Assembly (NCBI GenBank): GCA_014695295.1
Contig: JACJNY010000054.1
Coordinates: 1-64,000, forward strand
Length of the DNA: 64,000 nt
Source of the DNA: Microcoleus sp. FACHB-61
GTDB taxonomy: Bacteria > Cyanobacteriota > Cyanobacteriia > Cyanobacteriales > Microcoleaceae
Direction of reading: 5' to 3'
A program made the translations under genes and the position numbers. The notes below the pieces were generated by a model. That model searched no databases. It was not told where the DNA came from and saw only the letters and a program-made list of their open reading frames with translations. The number at the start of each line of letters is the position of its first letter. Position 1 is the first letter of the stretch. This document shows positions 18,693 to 26,586 of the stretch, one piece after another.

Positions 18693-19548
18693 TGATTGGT
18701 GTTACTCCTGGGGTAACGAGTTGGCTGAAAAATCTCAGTGGATTTAGTGAAAAGAGGCTTAGGAAATATATATTGAAAAGCAATCTATAATAGTTAGTGA
18801 AATTTATTAGACAGTAACTTGCTTGAACCAGCATGGCTACTTACGTGTTTTAGATGAAATCGTTATAATAATAGCTGACTAAAGATACTGACGCGCATTA
18901 ATTTTTTTCCTAGGGGTTGTAAAAATTTTTAGCCTTTAGGAAACCAGTTAGCAATCATATCTAATAGATTACCTGGTTTACAGCTATTTGTAGTAGTTTT
19001 TAACTTTACTTTACAGATTGACTCTAAAAAGTGGGATTTCATCAGAGTTACATATAAATTGATATAATATACGTCTACAAAAATTGACCTTGCTCGCTAA
19101 AAACATGAAACGCCAAGCCGCTGAGAACCCTAACGGCGGTCTAACTCACTACCGCGCTGAAGATTTGATTCACAACCCTGTAGATGACTCTCGTAGACAA
19201 TGCGATCGCACATGAAACTTTACAATTCAAGCAAGTTTCATTGGCGGCAGTTACAGCAGGGTAATTGCTAATTGCTAATTGAGGACGAAAAAAATAAGTA
19301 AAGCGGTGCAACAGAGGGGATTATTACAGAGGATAGGGGTTAGAGCTATTCTTTTAATTGTGGGAAACTATCTAAGCTTAATAGTGAATTTGGTATTAGA
19401 GGTAAACACATGGCTGGCAAGGATTTTAAAATTGTTCAAATCTTAGAGGCTAGGGTTTGTCATCAGTTGGTGTAAAGGAAGGTAAAGGAGAGATACAGCC
19501 GACTAGAAAGATTCGATCGCCACGACAAGCCGCCGTTATGCCCTACGG
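18693..19548. other. gene-poor stretch upstream of the hybrid kinase
   Basis: About 850 bp with no convincing gene. It is AT-rich, with possible promoter sequence for the leftward kinase. A 36-codon frame from an ATG near 19105 lacks a ribosome-binding site and family features. The right end passes into an IS5-type relic. Confidence 0.4.
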
Positions 19549-19687
19549 GATTAACAGTGGGAAAGGATCAAAGATTTGTTGCCCAGACGTGAAGGTGATG
19601 TGGGTGGGACAGTCTGCTTACAATTGGTTGTTCGTGGAAGCGGTGTTGTGCCCCTACCCGGGCATCCCGTGGCGAGACTTGCCCTAA
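19549..19687 (+). pseudogene. IS5-family transposase N-terminal relic
   Basis: The first frame reads D-stop-QWERIKDLLPRREGDVGGT and, after a frameshift near 19605-19615, LFVEAVLCPYPGIPWRDLP. These are the start of the IS5-type transposase (normally DEQWERIKDLLPG...NRLFVEAVLYRYRTGIPWRDLP). A stop replaces a Glu codon, a frameshift follows, and everything after WRDLP is missing. The relic ends exactly at the 3' end of the channel-like gene on the other strand (stop 19684-19686), so a deletion or rearrangement junction lies there. Confidence 0.75.
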
Positions 19688-21135
19688 CGCGGGGCTATCC
19701 GTTGCAATTCTTTGGCTTGTTCTAAAATTTTCTCGAAGTCTTCTTCGCTCAATCGCTGAATGTAGTTGATTTTGAACTCTTCTAGGAAGTCGCACAGCAG
19801 CAGTTGTATTTCTTGCCAGGTTTTCTGCTGTTGCAGTTCGGTTCCTAAAGCTTGCCCGAAATGTTGGACTAGCTGGCTTGAGAGTTTGATGCTTACGGGG
19901 TCTTCGCTGGCGATTTTGAAGGCTTCGTAGGCATCTTGAGGGCCGAGAGTGACTAACTTTGACAGTTCTGCAACTAATTGCTGTGCTAGCTGTTCGGGCA
20001 GGTTTCCCAGGCCGGGTACTTGCTTCCATCCTTGATAGAGGGGGGATTGTTTGAGGAAGCTTTCAATACTGTACCGGAGGAGGGCTTCTAGGTCTGGCTG
20101 GACTTGGGGGAGGACTTTGTAGACGGTTATTTGGACTAGATGGGTGGCGATCGCTTCTATTTCATTGATATTGTTGATGTCGAGATAGCGCTGTTTTTGG
20201 GATTGAAAGAGTTGACGAGCTAGTTCTCCTGTGATAATTGATTGTTGCATCTGGTTGATGAGTTGAATTACTACGACTTCGGTCAATTCTTGGGCGAAGT
20301 TGGCGACGAAACCTCGACTGATTTGGGCGCGTATGGGTTGGAGATCCGGCATTTTGGCTTGGTGGATGCGAATTGTGACGGGTAATACTCGCAACAGGCG
20401 CCAGAATGGGAGAAGCAGGAAGATGTCGTACCATCGCCAGAGCATGGCTGCTCGCCAAGTGACGCTGCGGTGGCGGCGGGTTATCAAGTAGGTACGGGCT
20501 AGAAATTCGATCGCGAATATGGCAATAAATGGCAGGTCGATTTTCCAGAAGTTATCGGTGAATTCGCCGTTGTCTCCGATCTCGCGGTAATAGTTGGTGG
20601 CGATTAATGGCTTGATTTTGGTGTCAAACCACTTGATTTCTTTGTGCCAGCCTTGTTTGTTTAAATAGTTTTGGCTCCAGAATGTTTGGAATGATTGTTT
20701 AGCGGAGTCTTGCGGATTCGGGGCGCGATCGCGCATCCGGTCTTTTATTTTTTCTAGGGTGCCGCTTTTTGATGCTACTCGAAAGGGATCTTCGTCGATC
20801 ATTTTCGCGCTCAGATTGTTTATTTCCTGCAATTTGGCTGCTACTTGGGGGGAGGGCAAGCCTGTTTGCACTACTTGAATTTTTAATTCTTCTAAGGTTT
20901 CTAGATATTGCTGGGTGTCTCGGTGGGGTTTAATTCCTTTAAATGGGTCGTATATTTGAGTGAGCACTGGCAGTTGCCGGAGGTAGAAATCTCGTCCGGG
21001 CACGTAACTGATGTCAAATAATACTAGGCTTAAATTTCCTAGGGCGACCAGTGCCATGAACCGCTCAAACCAGGGTACTTTTGGTGATTTTTTGCGGGAG
21101 TTTGGAGTGTAAGATGGCTGTAGTTTTGGTGTCAC
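19684..21135 (-). CDS. channel-like cyanobacterial membrane protein, function unknown (483 aa)
   Basis: I do not recognise a named family. Residues 28-48 (FMALVALGNLSLVLFDISYV) look like TM1; a long charged segment follows to about 200; then IDLPFIAIFAIEFLARTYLI is a clear membrane span followed by RRHRSVTWRAAMLWRWYDIF and LLLPFWRLLRVLPVTIRIHQ. The last part, with an acidic-aromatic helix and then spaced arginines, resembles the S2-S4 region of voltage-sensor-type ion channels, though no pore signature is visible. The C-terminal 230 residues are helical and probably cytosolic. The start is GTG at 21133-21135 with agga 7 bases upstream. The 3' end abuts an IS5 relic, so the natural C-terminus could be altered. 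Confidence 0.7.
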   Translation of the reverse strand: MTPKLQPSYTPNSRKKSPKVPWFERFMALVALGNLSLVLFDISYVPGRDFYLRQLPVLTQIYDPFKGIKPHRDTQQYLETLEELKIQVVQTGLPSPQVAAKLQEINNLSAKMIDEDPFRVASKSGTLEKIKDRMRDRAPNPQDSAKQSFQTFWSQNYLNKQGWHKEIKWFDTKIKPLIATNYYREIGDNGEFTDNFWKIDLPFIAIFAIEFLARTYLITRRHRSVTWRAAMLWRWYDIFLLLPFWRLLRVLPVTIRIHQAKMPDLQPIRAQISRGFVANFAQELTEVVVIQLINQMQQSIITGELARQLFQSQKQRYLDINNINEIEAIATHLVQITVYKVLPQVQPDLEALLRYSIESFLKQSPLYQGWKQVPGLGNLPEQLAQQLVAELSKLVTLGPQDAYEAFKIASEDPVSIKLSSQLVQHFGQALGTELQQQKTWQEIQLLLCDFLEEFKINYIQRLSEEDFEKILEQAKELQRIAPR

Positions 21136-21745
21136 TGGCGGTTCCTAATTAAGTAGACAGATCGAAATAGATGTAACTGGTAATAGCTGGAAAAAGGAAA
21201 CAGGGAAAACTGGCTAATTGTCTGGTCGCGCTCGGATTGCGATCGAGCAAGCTAGTATTTATTTTAACGTGCCTTTGTTCGGGAGTTTTGGATTGTTGGT
21301 TTGGTCTGGTTAGGTAAAAAACTATACTGGTAGAATATTAAAGTCGATCGAATTTGACGGAAGCAGTGCCTCCCATTAGTCTGCTTCTCTCTGGCAAGAA
21401 AATTATATCTCAGGTCGAATCCTAAGTTTTTTGTGGCGTTGCAGAACTAACTGGGCTGGTAATAAATTACTATTTCTGTTTGATCTACTGGCTATTTGAC
21501 CGCTAAATCAAATGTATGGCACGGATCGGAGTCGAAGGTTAGATTTGCACTTCGAGTTTGAGGTCAAACCCTCAAGAGAGTTATACTTGCTCAGGGGCAG
21601 TCGGGCGAGAGCGCCCCCTCCGATCGCAAGGGTGGCTGCCGCCTCCGTAAGGTTCGAGGTTTCGCCTCTACAAAAACCAGCTCGCGATCGGACTCTTGAA
21701 TAATATGAAACCCTGAGTATAATTTTGTTGGCATTTTTTTAATAT
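21136..21745. other. divergent intergenic region
   Basis: About 610 bp between two divergently transcribed genes, so it should hold both promoters. A G/C-rich palindromic patch (around 21593-21625, ggggcag...gccccc) resembles the one at 3767-3785. Small frames here have no support. Confidence 0.4.
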
Positions 21746-23245
21746 ATGACATACTGCCTTAATCTCGATTGCCCAAGAGACAAGCGTCAGAACCCACCAG
21801 GCACAAAGTATTGTCTTAATTGTGGTTCAAAGCTGCTGCTAAAAGACCTTTATGCAGCAACTGAGCCGCTGCGTGACGGGGGATTTGGCAGGACTTTCCG
21901 AGCTGTTAATCATGGAAAATTTGAGGAATTGTGCGTGATAAAACAGTTGTCGCCCCCTCAAGAATTTCAGCGCAAGCCCGGTCATTTTAAAAAATATGTT
22001 CGACTGTTTGAACAAGAGGCAAGGCGGTTATACGAACTGAAACATCCGCAAATTCCTCAGTTGATTTCTTATTTTGAAGAAGATGGACGATTGTATTTGG
22101 TGCAAGAGTTTATTGATGGCTATAATTTAAAAGATGAGTTGGAAAAGTATGGTGCTTATAGCGAAATTAAAACGAGCGAACTGCTGTTAGATTTGTTGCC
22201 ATTGTTGAAGTTTGTTCACGACAGAAATGTAATCCACCGCGATATTAAGCCTGAGAATGTGATCCGCAGATCTCGCGATCGTAAGTTAGTGCTGATAGAT
22301 TTTGGGGTTTCCAAACAGGTAGTAGCTGCTACTCCCACTAAAACTGGAACTAAGTTGGGAACTCCCGGCTACGCAGCTCTAGAACAGCGTCACGGTAGGG
22401 CTGTTCCTGCTAGCGACCTTTACAGTTTGGGGGTGACTTGCATTCGCTTGCTGACTTCTGTTATGCCTTATCTCGATATCTACGGGGACATTCACGATGA
22501 CCTTTACGACCCGCTTGAAGGCCGCTGGCTTTGGAGAGAGGCTTTGCCGAAAGGAACACAAATTAGTCAGGATTTAGGTCAGGTTTTGGATAAGTTGATT
22601 CAGGAATATGTTAAAGACCGCTACAAATCTGCTGTGGAAGTTTTGGAGGCTTTAAAACCTCCTGTTATTGTTCTCCCAGTGCTAGAAAAGTCGCAGCAGG
22701 CAACTGTTCTTAGTCCTTCTGTACCCACTCAACCTGTGGCTGATACTCCGCTAGTTGCTGTGAATTTAGAGTCGGAAAAAGGTATTGATTATTCTCACTT
22801 GGCAAGGCTGCTGGCTGCTAAAAATTGGCGGGGTGCTGATGAGGAAACTTCTGTGAAAATGCTGGAGGTGATGCAGCAAGTTTCACGGGGTTATTTGAGC
22901 GAGGAAGATATTAGGAAGTTTCCCACTAAGGATTTGCAGACTATCGATCAACTTTGGCTGCGGCACAGTCACCGCAGATTCGGTTTTTCTGTGCAAAAGG
23001 GTTTGTGGGTAAAGTCGGGGGGAAAGGCTGGTGTTTATGATGCTACAGTTTGGGAGAAATTTGGCGATCGAGTGGGCTGGCGGGTTAACAGCCAGTGGGT
23101 ATACTATTCGGAACTGAATTTTACTTCTAAGGCAAAGCCTGGACATTTGCCAGGGGGGACTGTTTTTGGGTGGGAAGGCGGGGTTTTATGCGGTGTTTTG
23201 GGTTTGGGTGGGATCTGGTTTCTGCTGTCGCGGCGGGATTTGTAG
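21746..23245 (+). CDS. zinc-ribbon Ser/Thr protein kinase fused to GUN4 domain (499 aa)
   Basis: The protein starts with a four-cysteine ribbon (Cys4, Cys9, Cys23, Cys26; CLNLDC...YCLNCG). A Hanks-type kinase follows (about 35-295): glycine loop DGGFGRTF, Lys in CVIKQL, catalytic NVIHRDIKPENV and LVLIDFGVSK, APE-like PGYAALEQ. A linker leads to a GUN4 domain (about 345-490: LARLLAAKNWRGADEETSVK; WVKSGGKAGVYDATVWEKFG). GUN4 binds porphyrins and stimulates Mg-chelatase; kinase-GUN4 fusions are known in cyanobacteria but their substrates are not. Presence near chlB and chlN is suggestive only. The kinase motifs are complete, so it should be active. Confidence 0.93.
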   Translation: MTYCLNLDCPRDKRQNPPGTKYCLNCGSKLLLKDLYAATEPLRDGGFGRTFRAVNHGKFEELCVIKQLSPPQEFQRKPGHFKKYVRLFEQEARRLYELKHPQIPQLISYFEEDGRLYLVQEFIDGYNLKDELEKYGAYSEIKTSELLLDLLPLLKFVHDRNVIHRDIKPENVIRRSRDRKLVLIDFGVSKQVVAATPTKTGTKLGTPGYAALEQRHGRAVPASDLYSLGVTCIRLLTSVMPYLDIYGDIHDDLYDPLEGRWLWREALPKGTQISQDLGQVLDKLIQEYVKDRYKSAVEVLEALKPPVIVLPVLEKSQQATVLSPSVPTQPVADTPLVAVNLESEKGIDYSHLARLLAAKNWRGADEETSVKMLEVMQQVSRGYLSEEDIRKFPTKDLQTIDQLWLRHSHRRFGFSVQKGLWVKSGGKAGVYDATVWEKFGDRVGWRVNSQWVYYSELNFTSKAKPGHLPGGTVFGWEGGVLCGVLGLGGIWFLLSRRDL

Positions 23246-23483
23246 AAGGAAGGTAGAAAGCAGAAGCCAGAAGAGAGAAGTTATTAGTCACGCTGCACCC
23301 CAAGCAAAGTCGAAGTGTTAGTAATTAAATAGTTTTGAGTTGCGAATTAAATAGTTAACAAGTTTAGAGTTTAATCATATGTTATGTAGAAATTAGGTAT
23401 AAAAAAAGCTAAAAATAAGATATAATCACAAACCCTTTTTTTTGTGCTATCTTCTTAGAGAAGGGCAAGTTTACAAAGTCAAA
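23246..23483. other. AT-rich spacer before the 59-aa gene
   Basis: The 307-bp gene-free stretch up to 23552 holds AT-rich sequence here and a leader hairpin at 23484-23522. A promoter for the small gene is expected; aagatataatcaca near 23415 contains a plausible -10 (tataat). Confidence 0.35.
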
Positions 23484-23522
23484 AGCCAGTCCTCGGCCCT
23501 GGCAAAGCATGGTTGACTGGCT
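23484..23522 (+). promoter_or_regulatory. leader hairpin before the 59-aa gene
   Basis: agccagtc (23484-23491) pairs exactly with gactggct (23515-23522), enclosing a 23-base loop that can pair further (ggccctgg/ccatgg-like). It lies 10-15 bases before the ribosome-binding site aaggag (23539-23544), so it may affect translation or mRNA stability. No known riboswitch class is recognised. Confidence 0.4.
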
Positions 23523-23552
23523 TGGGCTCCAATTTACCAAGGAGATATAATT

Positions 23553-23732
23553 ATGTTGCAAGAAAAACGTCTCAAACCGTGGACTGTAGTTCGCTCGCTT
23601 CCGAATGTGGAAAAGGTTGTTGTGGGTGAGTTTCGCAGTTGGTCTGATGCAGACGGTCACTTGAAAATTCTCAAGCGGATGGTTCCGGCCGATCGATTGG
23701 CTGTTGTATTCGATCCGGTAGTTCCAGCGTAA
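23553..23732 (+). CDS. small conserved cyanobacterial protein (59 aa)
   Basis: A 59-codon gene with a strong aaggagatataatt ribosome-binding region directly before the ATG. The product begins MLQEKRLKPWTVVRSLPNVE, then VVVGEFRSWSDADGHLKILK, and ends DRLAVVFDPVVPA. It has no membrane segment or signal peptide. I recall similar short proteins of the pattern KPW.V...LPN......F....DA...L..L in many cyanobacteria, all of unknown function. The gene is framed by a leader hairpin and by a clear intrinsic terminator (23757-23794), so it is a complete single-gene transcription unit. Confidence 0.8.
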   Translation: MLQEKRLKPWTVVRSLPNVEKVVVGEFRSWSDADGHLKILKRMVPADRLAVVFDPVVPA

Positions 23733-23756
23733 TGTCGCGGCTAAATTGATCGGCGT

Positions 23757-23794
23757 GCGATCGCTCTTTGAGCTAAGCGATCGCCTATTTTTTT
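23757..23794 (+). terminator. intrinsic terminator of the 59-aa gene
   Basis: gcgatcgct (23757-23765) pairs with agcgatcgc (23776-23784), a 9-bp stem, followed by ctattttttta. A HIP1 octamer forms each arm. Confidence 0.8.
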
Positions 23795-23823
23795 AGATAT
23801 TTTTTTTTACATAAAAATTCACA

Positions 23824-23855
23824 TAAAAAATGCGACCGCTAAAAAGGCGATCGCA
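23824..23855 (-). terminator. intrinsic terminator of the P-loop protein gene
   Basis: On the minus strand tgcgatcgcc pairs with agcggtcgca (one G-U pair) and is followed by ttttttatg. It lies 17 bp past the stop of the 23872-24399 gene. Confidence 0.65.
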
Positions 23856-23871
23856 ACTTGAATCATTGTCC

Positions 23872-24399
23872 TTAACTGCGGCGAATTTCAGTAATTTGGT
23901 CTGCCACATCCAAAATTCTTTGGGGCATGGATGGCCCGGTAAAAATCATATCTAAATGATGCGGCTTGCTGTCAATCAATGCCACCACTTCAGCTTCGGG
24001 AATCAAGCCCAAATTAACCGCTAAACTCAATTCATCGAGAATAACTAGCGCATAACGGCCTTCGCGCACCGCATTTTGAACATACTGCCACAATTGTTCG
24101 ATCGATCGCGTCTCAAGCTCATCTAAATCGGCCTTGTCAATGCAGCGGGGCAAATCGCACCGCACCCACTCTAAATTTTGCCCCAGCCGCACCGGATGCT
24201 GATGCCCTTGATTGATTCCCCCTTTGAGAAACTGCACCGCCAGCACCGGAGCTCCCTGTCCTGCAATTCTGAGGGCCTGAGCCATGACACTGGTAAAAAA
24301 GCAGCGGTGCGGGCCTGTAAAAACTTGCACCAGCCCTTGAACTGTGTAGGGCAAGCTGTGGGTTAAATTGAGTGTAGGGGTTTGTAACTGAGCAACCAT
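23872..24399 (-). CDS. CobA/BtuR-like P-loop protein with degenerate Walker A (175 aa)
   Basis: The fold matches the cob(I)yrinic acid a,c-diamide adenosyltransferase family (CobA/BtuR): VQVFTGPHRCFFTSVMAQAL replaces the usual VYTGNGKGKTTAA, then VLAVQFLKGG, the middle segment LEWVRCDLPRC, and the Walker B-like YALVILDELSLAVNLGLIPE. The P-loop lysine is gone (GPHRCFFT), so ATP-dependent adenosylation by the normal route is doubtful. Such P-loop relatives are found in other cyanobacteria. The ATG at 24397-24399 (MVAQLQTPTLNL) is preferred to an upstream TTG. Monocistronic, ended by a terminator at 23824-23855. The true substrate is unknown. Confidence 0.7.
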   Translation of the reverse strand: MVAQLQTPTLNLTHSLPYTVQGLVQVFTGPHRCFFTSVMAQALRIAGQGAPVLAVQFLKGGINQGHQHPVRLGQNLEWVRCDLPRCIDKADLDELETRSIEQLWQYVQNAVREGRYALVILDELSLAVNLGLIPEAEVVALIDSKPHHLDMIFTGPSMPQRILDVADQITEIRRS

Positions 24400-24420
24400 A
24401 GGGCAATATTTAATCAGCAA

Positions 24421-24754
24421 CTAAGCCTTGAGTGCAGCTCCGACCTTGGCGCGGCTGAAGCCTGCTTGACAATATATAGTGTACTGGGCCGAGTGCACAT
24501 CCGATCGAACGCTAGATATACAAGTTGTCAAAAGCTAGCGGCAGTGGCATTCGCAGTCGTTTGTTCGATTTTTGAACTCAATTAGCACGTTACGCAGAAA
24601 TCGGTTTTTTTACGAAAATACGGCACGGAGCGCCCCAGTTAGATAGTTAGAGGGTGAAAAAGCAAGGCGATGAGAGTCTTGGAAAGTCCAGGACTGTTAA
24701 GAAAAGGTACACATCGCGTAGAATTTGAATGTCGCGGTACTAGGAGCAAGCACT
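24421..24754. other. divergent intergenic region before adenylate kinase
   Basis: About 330 bp, moderately G+C rich, between divergent genes. No RNA gene or repeat recognised. It should carry the promoter of the adenylate kinase gene; aggag at 24742-24746 is that gene's ribosome-binding site. Confidence 0.4.
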
Positions 24755-25315
24755 GTGAGATTGGTGATTCTGGGAGGGCCAGGAGCGGGGAAGGGAACGC
24801 AGGCTGAACTACTGTGCAGCAATTTGAGCCTTCCTTTGCTGGCTGTGGGGGACATTCTACGGGAGGCGATCGCAGAAGACACAGATTTAGGCAAGCTGGC
24901 GGCGTCTTATGTCGAAAGAGGGGAATTAGTTCCCGACGCAACTATGATTGAATTCTTTCGTCGCCGGCTGCTGCTGTGGGATGTCTTTAATGGCTGGGTG
25001 TTGGAGGGATATCCGCGAACGGCTTTTCAAGCTGAGGAGTTGGATTTTTTGCTGGAGGATTTGGCGCAGGAGCTAGATTGGGCGATTTGGCTGAAAGTGC
25101 CGATCGAGGTTTTGCTGAGTCGATCGATCGAGCGGGATCGATCGGATGACCATCCTGAAATTTTACAGCGTCGGCTCGATTTGTTCCACGAACGCACTAT
25201 TCCTCTTTTAGAGTATTACGAATACCGCAACAAACTGTTAACTGTTGATGGCGACCAATCCCCAGAACAAGTCCAGCAGGATATTCTCACATTGATCGAG
25301 GCAAAAGGTCAATAG
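24755..25315 (+). CDS. adk: adenylate kinase family nucleotide kinase (186 aa)
   Basis: It transfers phosphate between ATP and AMP (or a related NMP). P-loop LVILGGPGAGKGTQAE is at residues 2-17; the NMP-binding part shows LAVGDILREAI and YVERGELVPD; GWVLEGYPRTAFQAEELD holds the catalytic DGFPR equivalent (EGYPR, with Glu for Asp). The LID is very short (ERDRSDDHPEILQRRL), without Zn cysteines. The Glu for Asp change and short LID suggest an atypical isoform; the housekeeping adk of cyanobacteria usually lies in the ribosomal protein cluster. The start is the GTG at 24755 with aggag 8 bases upstream; a TTG ten codons earlier is less likely. Followed 130 bp later by rph. Confidence 0.85.
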   Translation: MRLVILGGPGAGKGTQAELLCSNLSLPLLAVGDILREAIAEDTDLGKLAASYVERGELVPDATMIEFFRRRLLLWDVFNGWVLEGYPRTAFQAEELDFLLEDLAQELDWAIWLKVPIEVLLSRSIERDRSDDHPEILQRRLDLFHERTIPLLEYYEYRNKLLTVDGDQSPEQVQQDILTLIEAKGQ

Positions 25316-25445
25316 TCATAGCATTTTAGATTTTACATTTTACATAGAATGACTGCATATTTAACGAATCAACAGAAGCCGGAAGATTAATGCCCAATTA
25401 CCAAATTTTAATGCCCAATTACCCATTACCAATCACCTAAATATT

Positions 25446-26159
25446 ATGTCTTTCCAGCGTCCCGACGGCAGACAACCAAATCAACTTCGTCCGATTAGTT
25501 TCGATCGAGAGTTTACCAAATTTGCTAGCGGTTCCGTGCTAGCAAAAAGTGGCGATACTCAGGTACTTTGCAGCGTTACAATCAAGCCGGGAGTGCCGAG
25601 ATTTCTGGAGAATACCGGACAAGGTTGGCTAACAGCGGAATACCGAATGTTGCCAGGATCTACGCCGCAGCGACAAGAGCGGGAATTTATGAAATTATCG
25701 GGACGGACTCAAGAGATTCAGCGGTTGATTGGGCGCAGTTTGCGATCGTGCTTGGATATGCAGCTATTGGGAGAACGCACAATACTTGTGGATGCGGATG
25801 TTTTGCAAGCGGACGCGGGGACTCGCACAACTTCAATTACTGGCGGCTTTGTGGCTGTGGCTGATGCTTTGAACAAGTTGGTACAAAAAGGTGATTTAGT
25901 GCGATCGCCCATTATTCGTCAAGTGGCGGCCGTGTCTGTGGGACTTTTGGAAGGCGAGCCGTTTTTAGATTTGAATTATGTTGAAGATGTGGCGGCTGAA
26001 ATTGATTGTAATGTGGTAATGAATGGAGATTTGAACATCATCGAAATTCAGGGAACTGCGGAAGAGGGAAGTTTTAGTCGGAGTCAGTTAAATCAAATTT
26101 TGGATGTGGCAGAAACCGGGATTCAGGAATTGTTGGAGGCTCAGCGACAAGCTCTTTAG
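25446..26159 (+). CDS. rph: ribonuclease PH
   Basis: RNase PH is the phosphorolytic 3'-5' exoribonuclease that trims tRNA 3' ends. The 237-aa product shows [76 protein letters not shown], the catalytic-site [20 protein letters not shown] and the C-terminal VDLNY-type [19 protein letters not shown]. Length and motif order are normal. Upstream (25330-25445) lies AT-rich sequence with repeated attaccaa/atgcccaatt words. It is on the same strand as adk and may be co-transcribed. Confidence 0.96.
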   Translation: MSFQRPDGRQPNQLRPISFDREFTKFASGSVLAKSGDTQVLCSVTIKPGVPRFLENTGQGWLTAEYRMLPGSTPQRQEREFMKLSGRTQEIQRLIGRSLRSCLDMQLLGERTILVDADVLQADAGTRTTSITGGFVAVADALNKLVQKGDLVRSPIIRQVAAVSVGLLEGEPFLDLNYVEDVAAEIDCNVVMNGDLNIIEIQGTAEEGSFSRSQLNQILDVAETGIQELLEAQRQAL

Positions 26160-26586
26160 CTTTTAACTTGCTTGGAGTCAGCGAAAGTTCTCTGCGTTCA
26201 ACAAGGCAAAAACCCAACCCCAACACGGCAAGGACTGAACGATATTGATTGATAAATGAGAAATTGAACCTTCATATAAAGTAGTAAACTCCGAAATTCA
26301 TTCTCAAGGAGAGGTCGGAAAGCCTGTTATTGAGAATGCTGCAAGATGTGAGTTAAAACATAAAATCTCAACTAAAGTGACGGGTTTAGATTTTGTTATT
26401 AAGAGTTTATATGTCAGGAAGCTCTGCGCTGCGACCGCAATCGGGTTTTTAACTCTTATTCAAGGTTTGAACGAAGTATGGGGGTTAGAAAACTCGGTTT
26501 CTGCGTCCAGGACTATATGTGACAGGCATTTAGTCAAATGGTTTAATAACGGCTGATACTTGGCGTGAGATAGGTTCGCTGACTTG
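26160..26586. other. convergent intergenic region with unexplained hairpin
   Basis: 427 bp between convergent genes. cattctcaa (26299-26307) pairs with ttgagaatg (26330-26338). Downstream the plus strand is open for roughly 105 codons from about 26255 to a tga near 26555, but no start codon or family is recognised. Possibly the remnant of an element. Confidence 0.35.

Noticed and set aside
19105..19215. 36-codon plus-strand frame
   Set aside because: No ribosome-binding site, no family, no conserved pattern.
21512..21703. 63-codon plus-strand frame
   Set aside because: Composition follows a G/C-rich palindromic spacer; no family.
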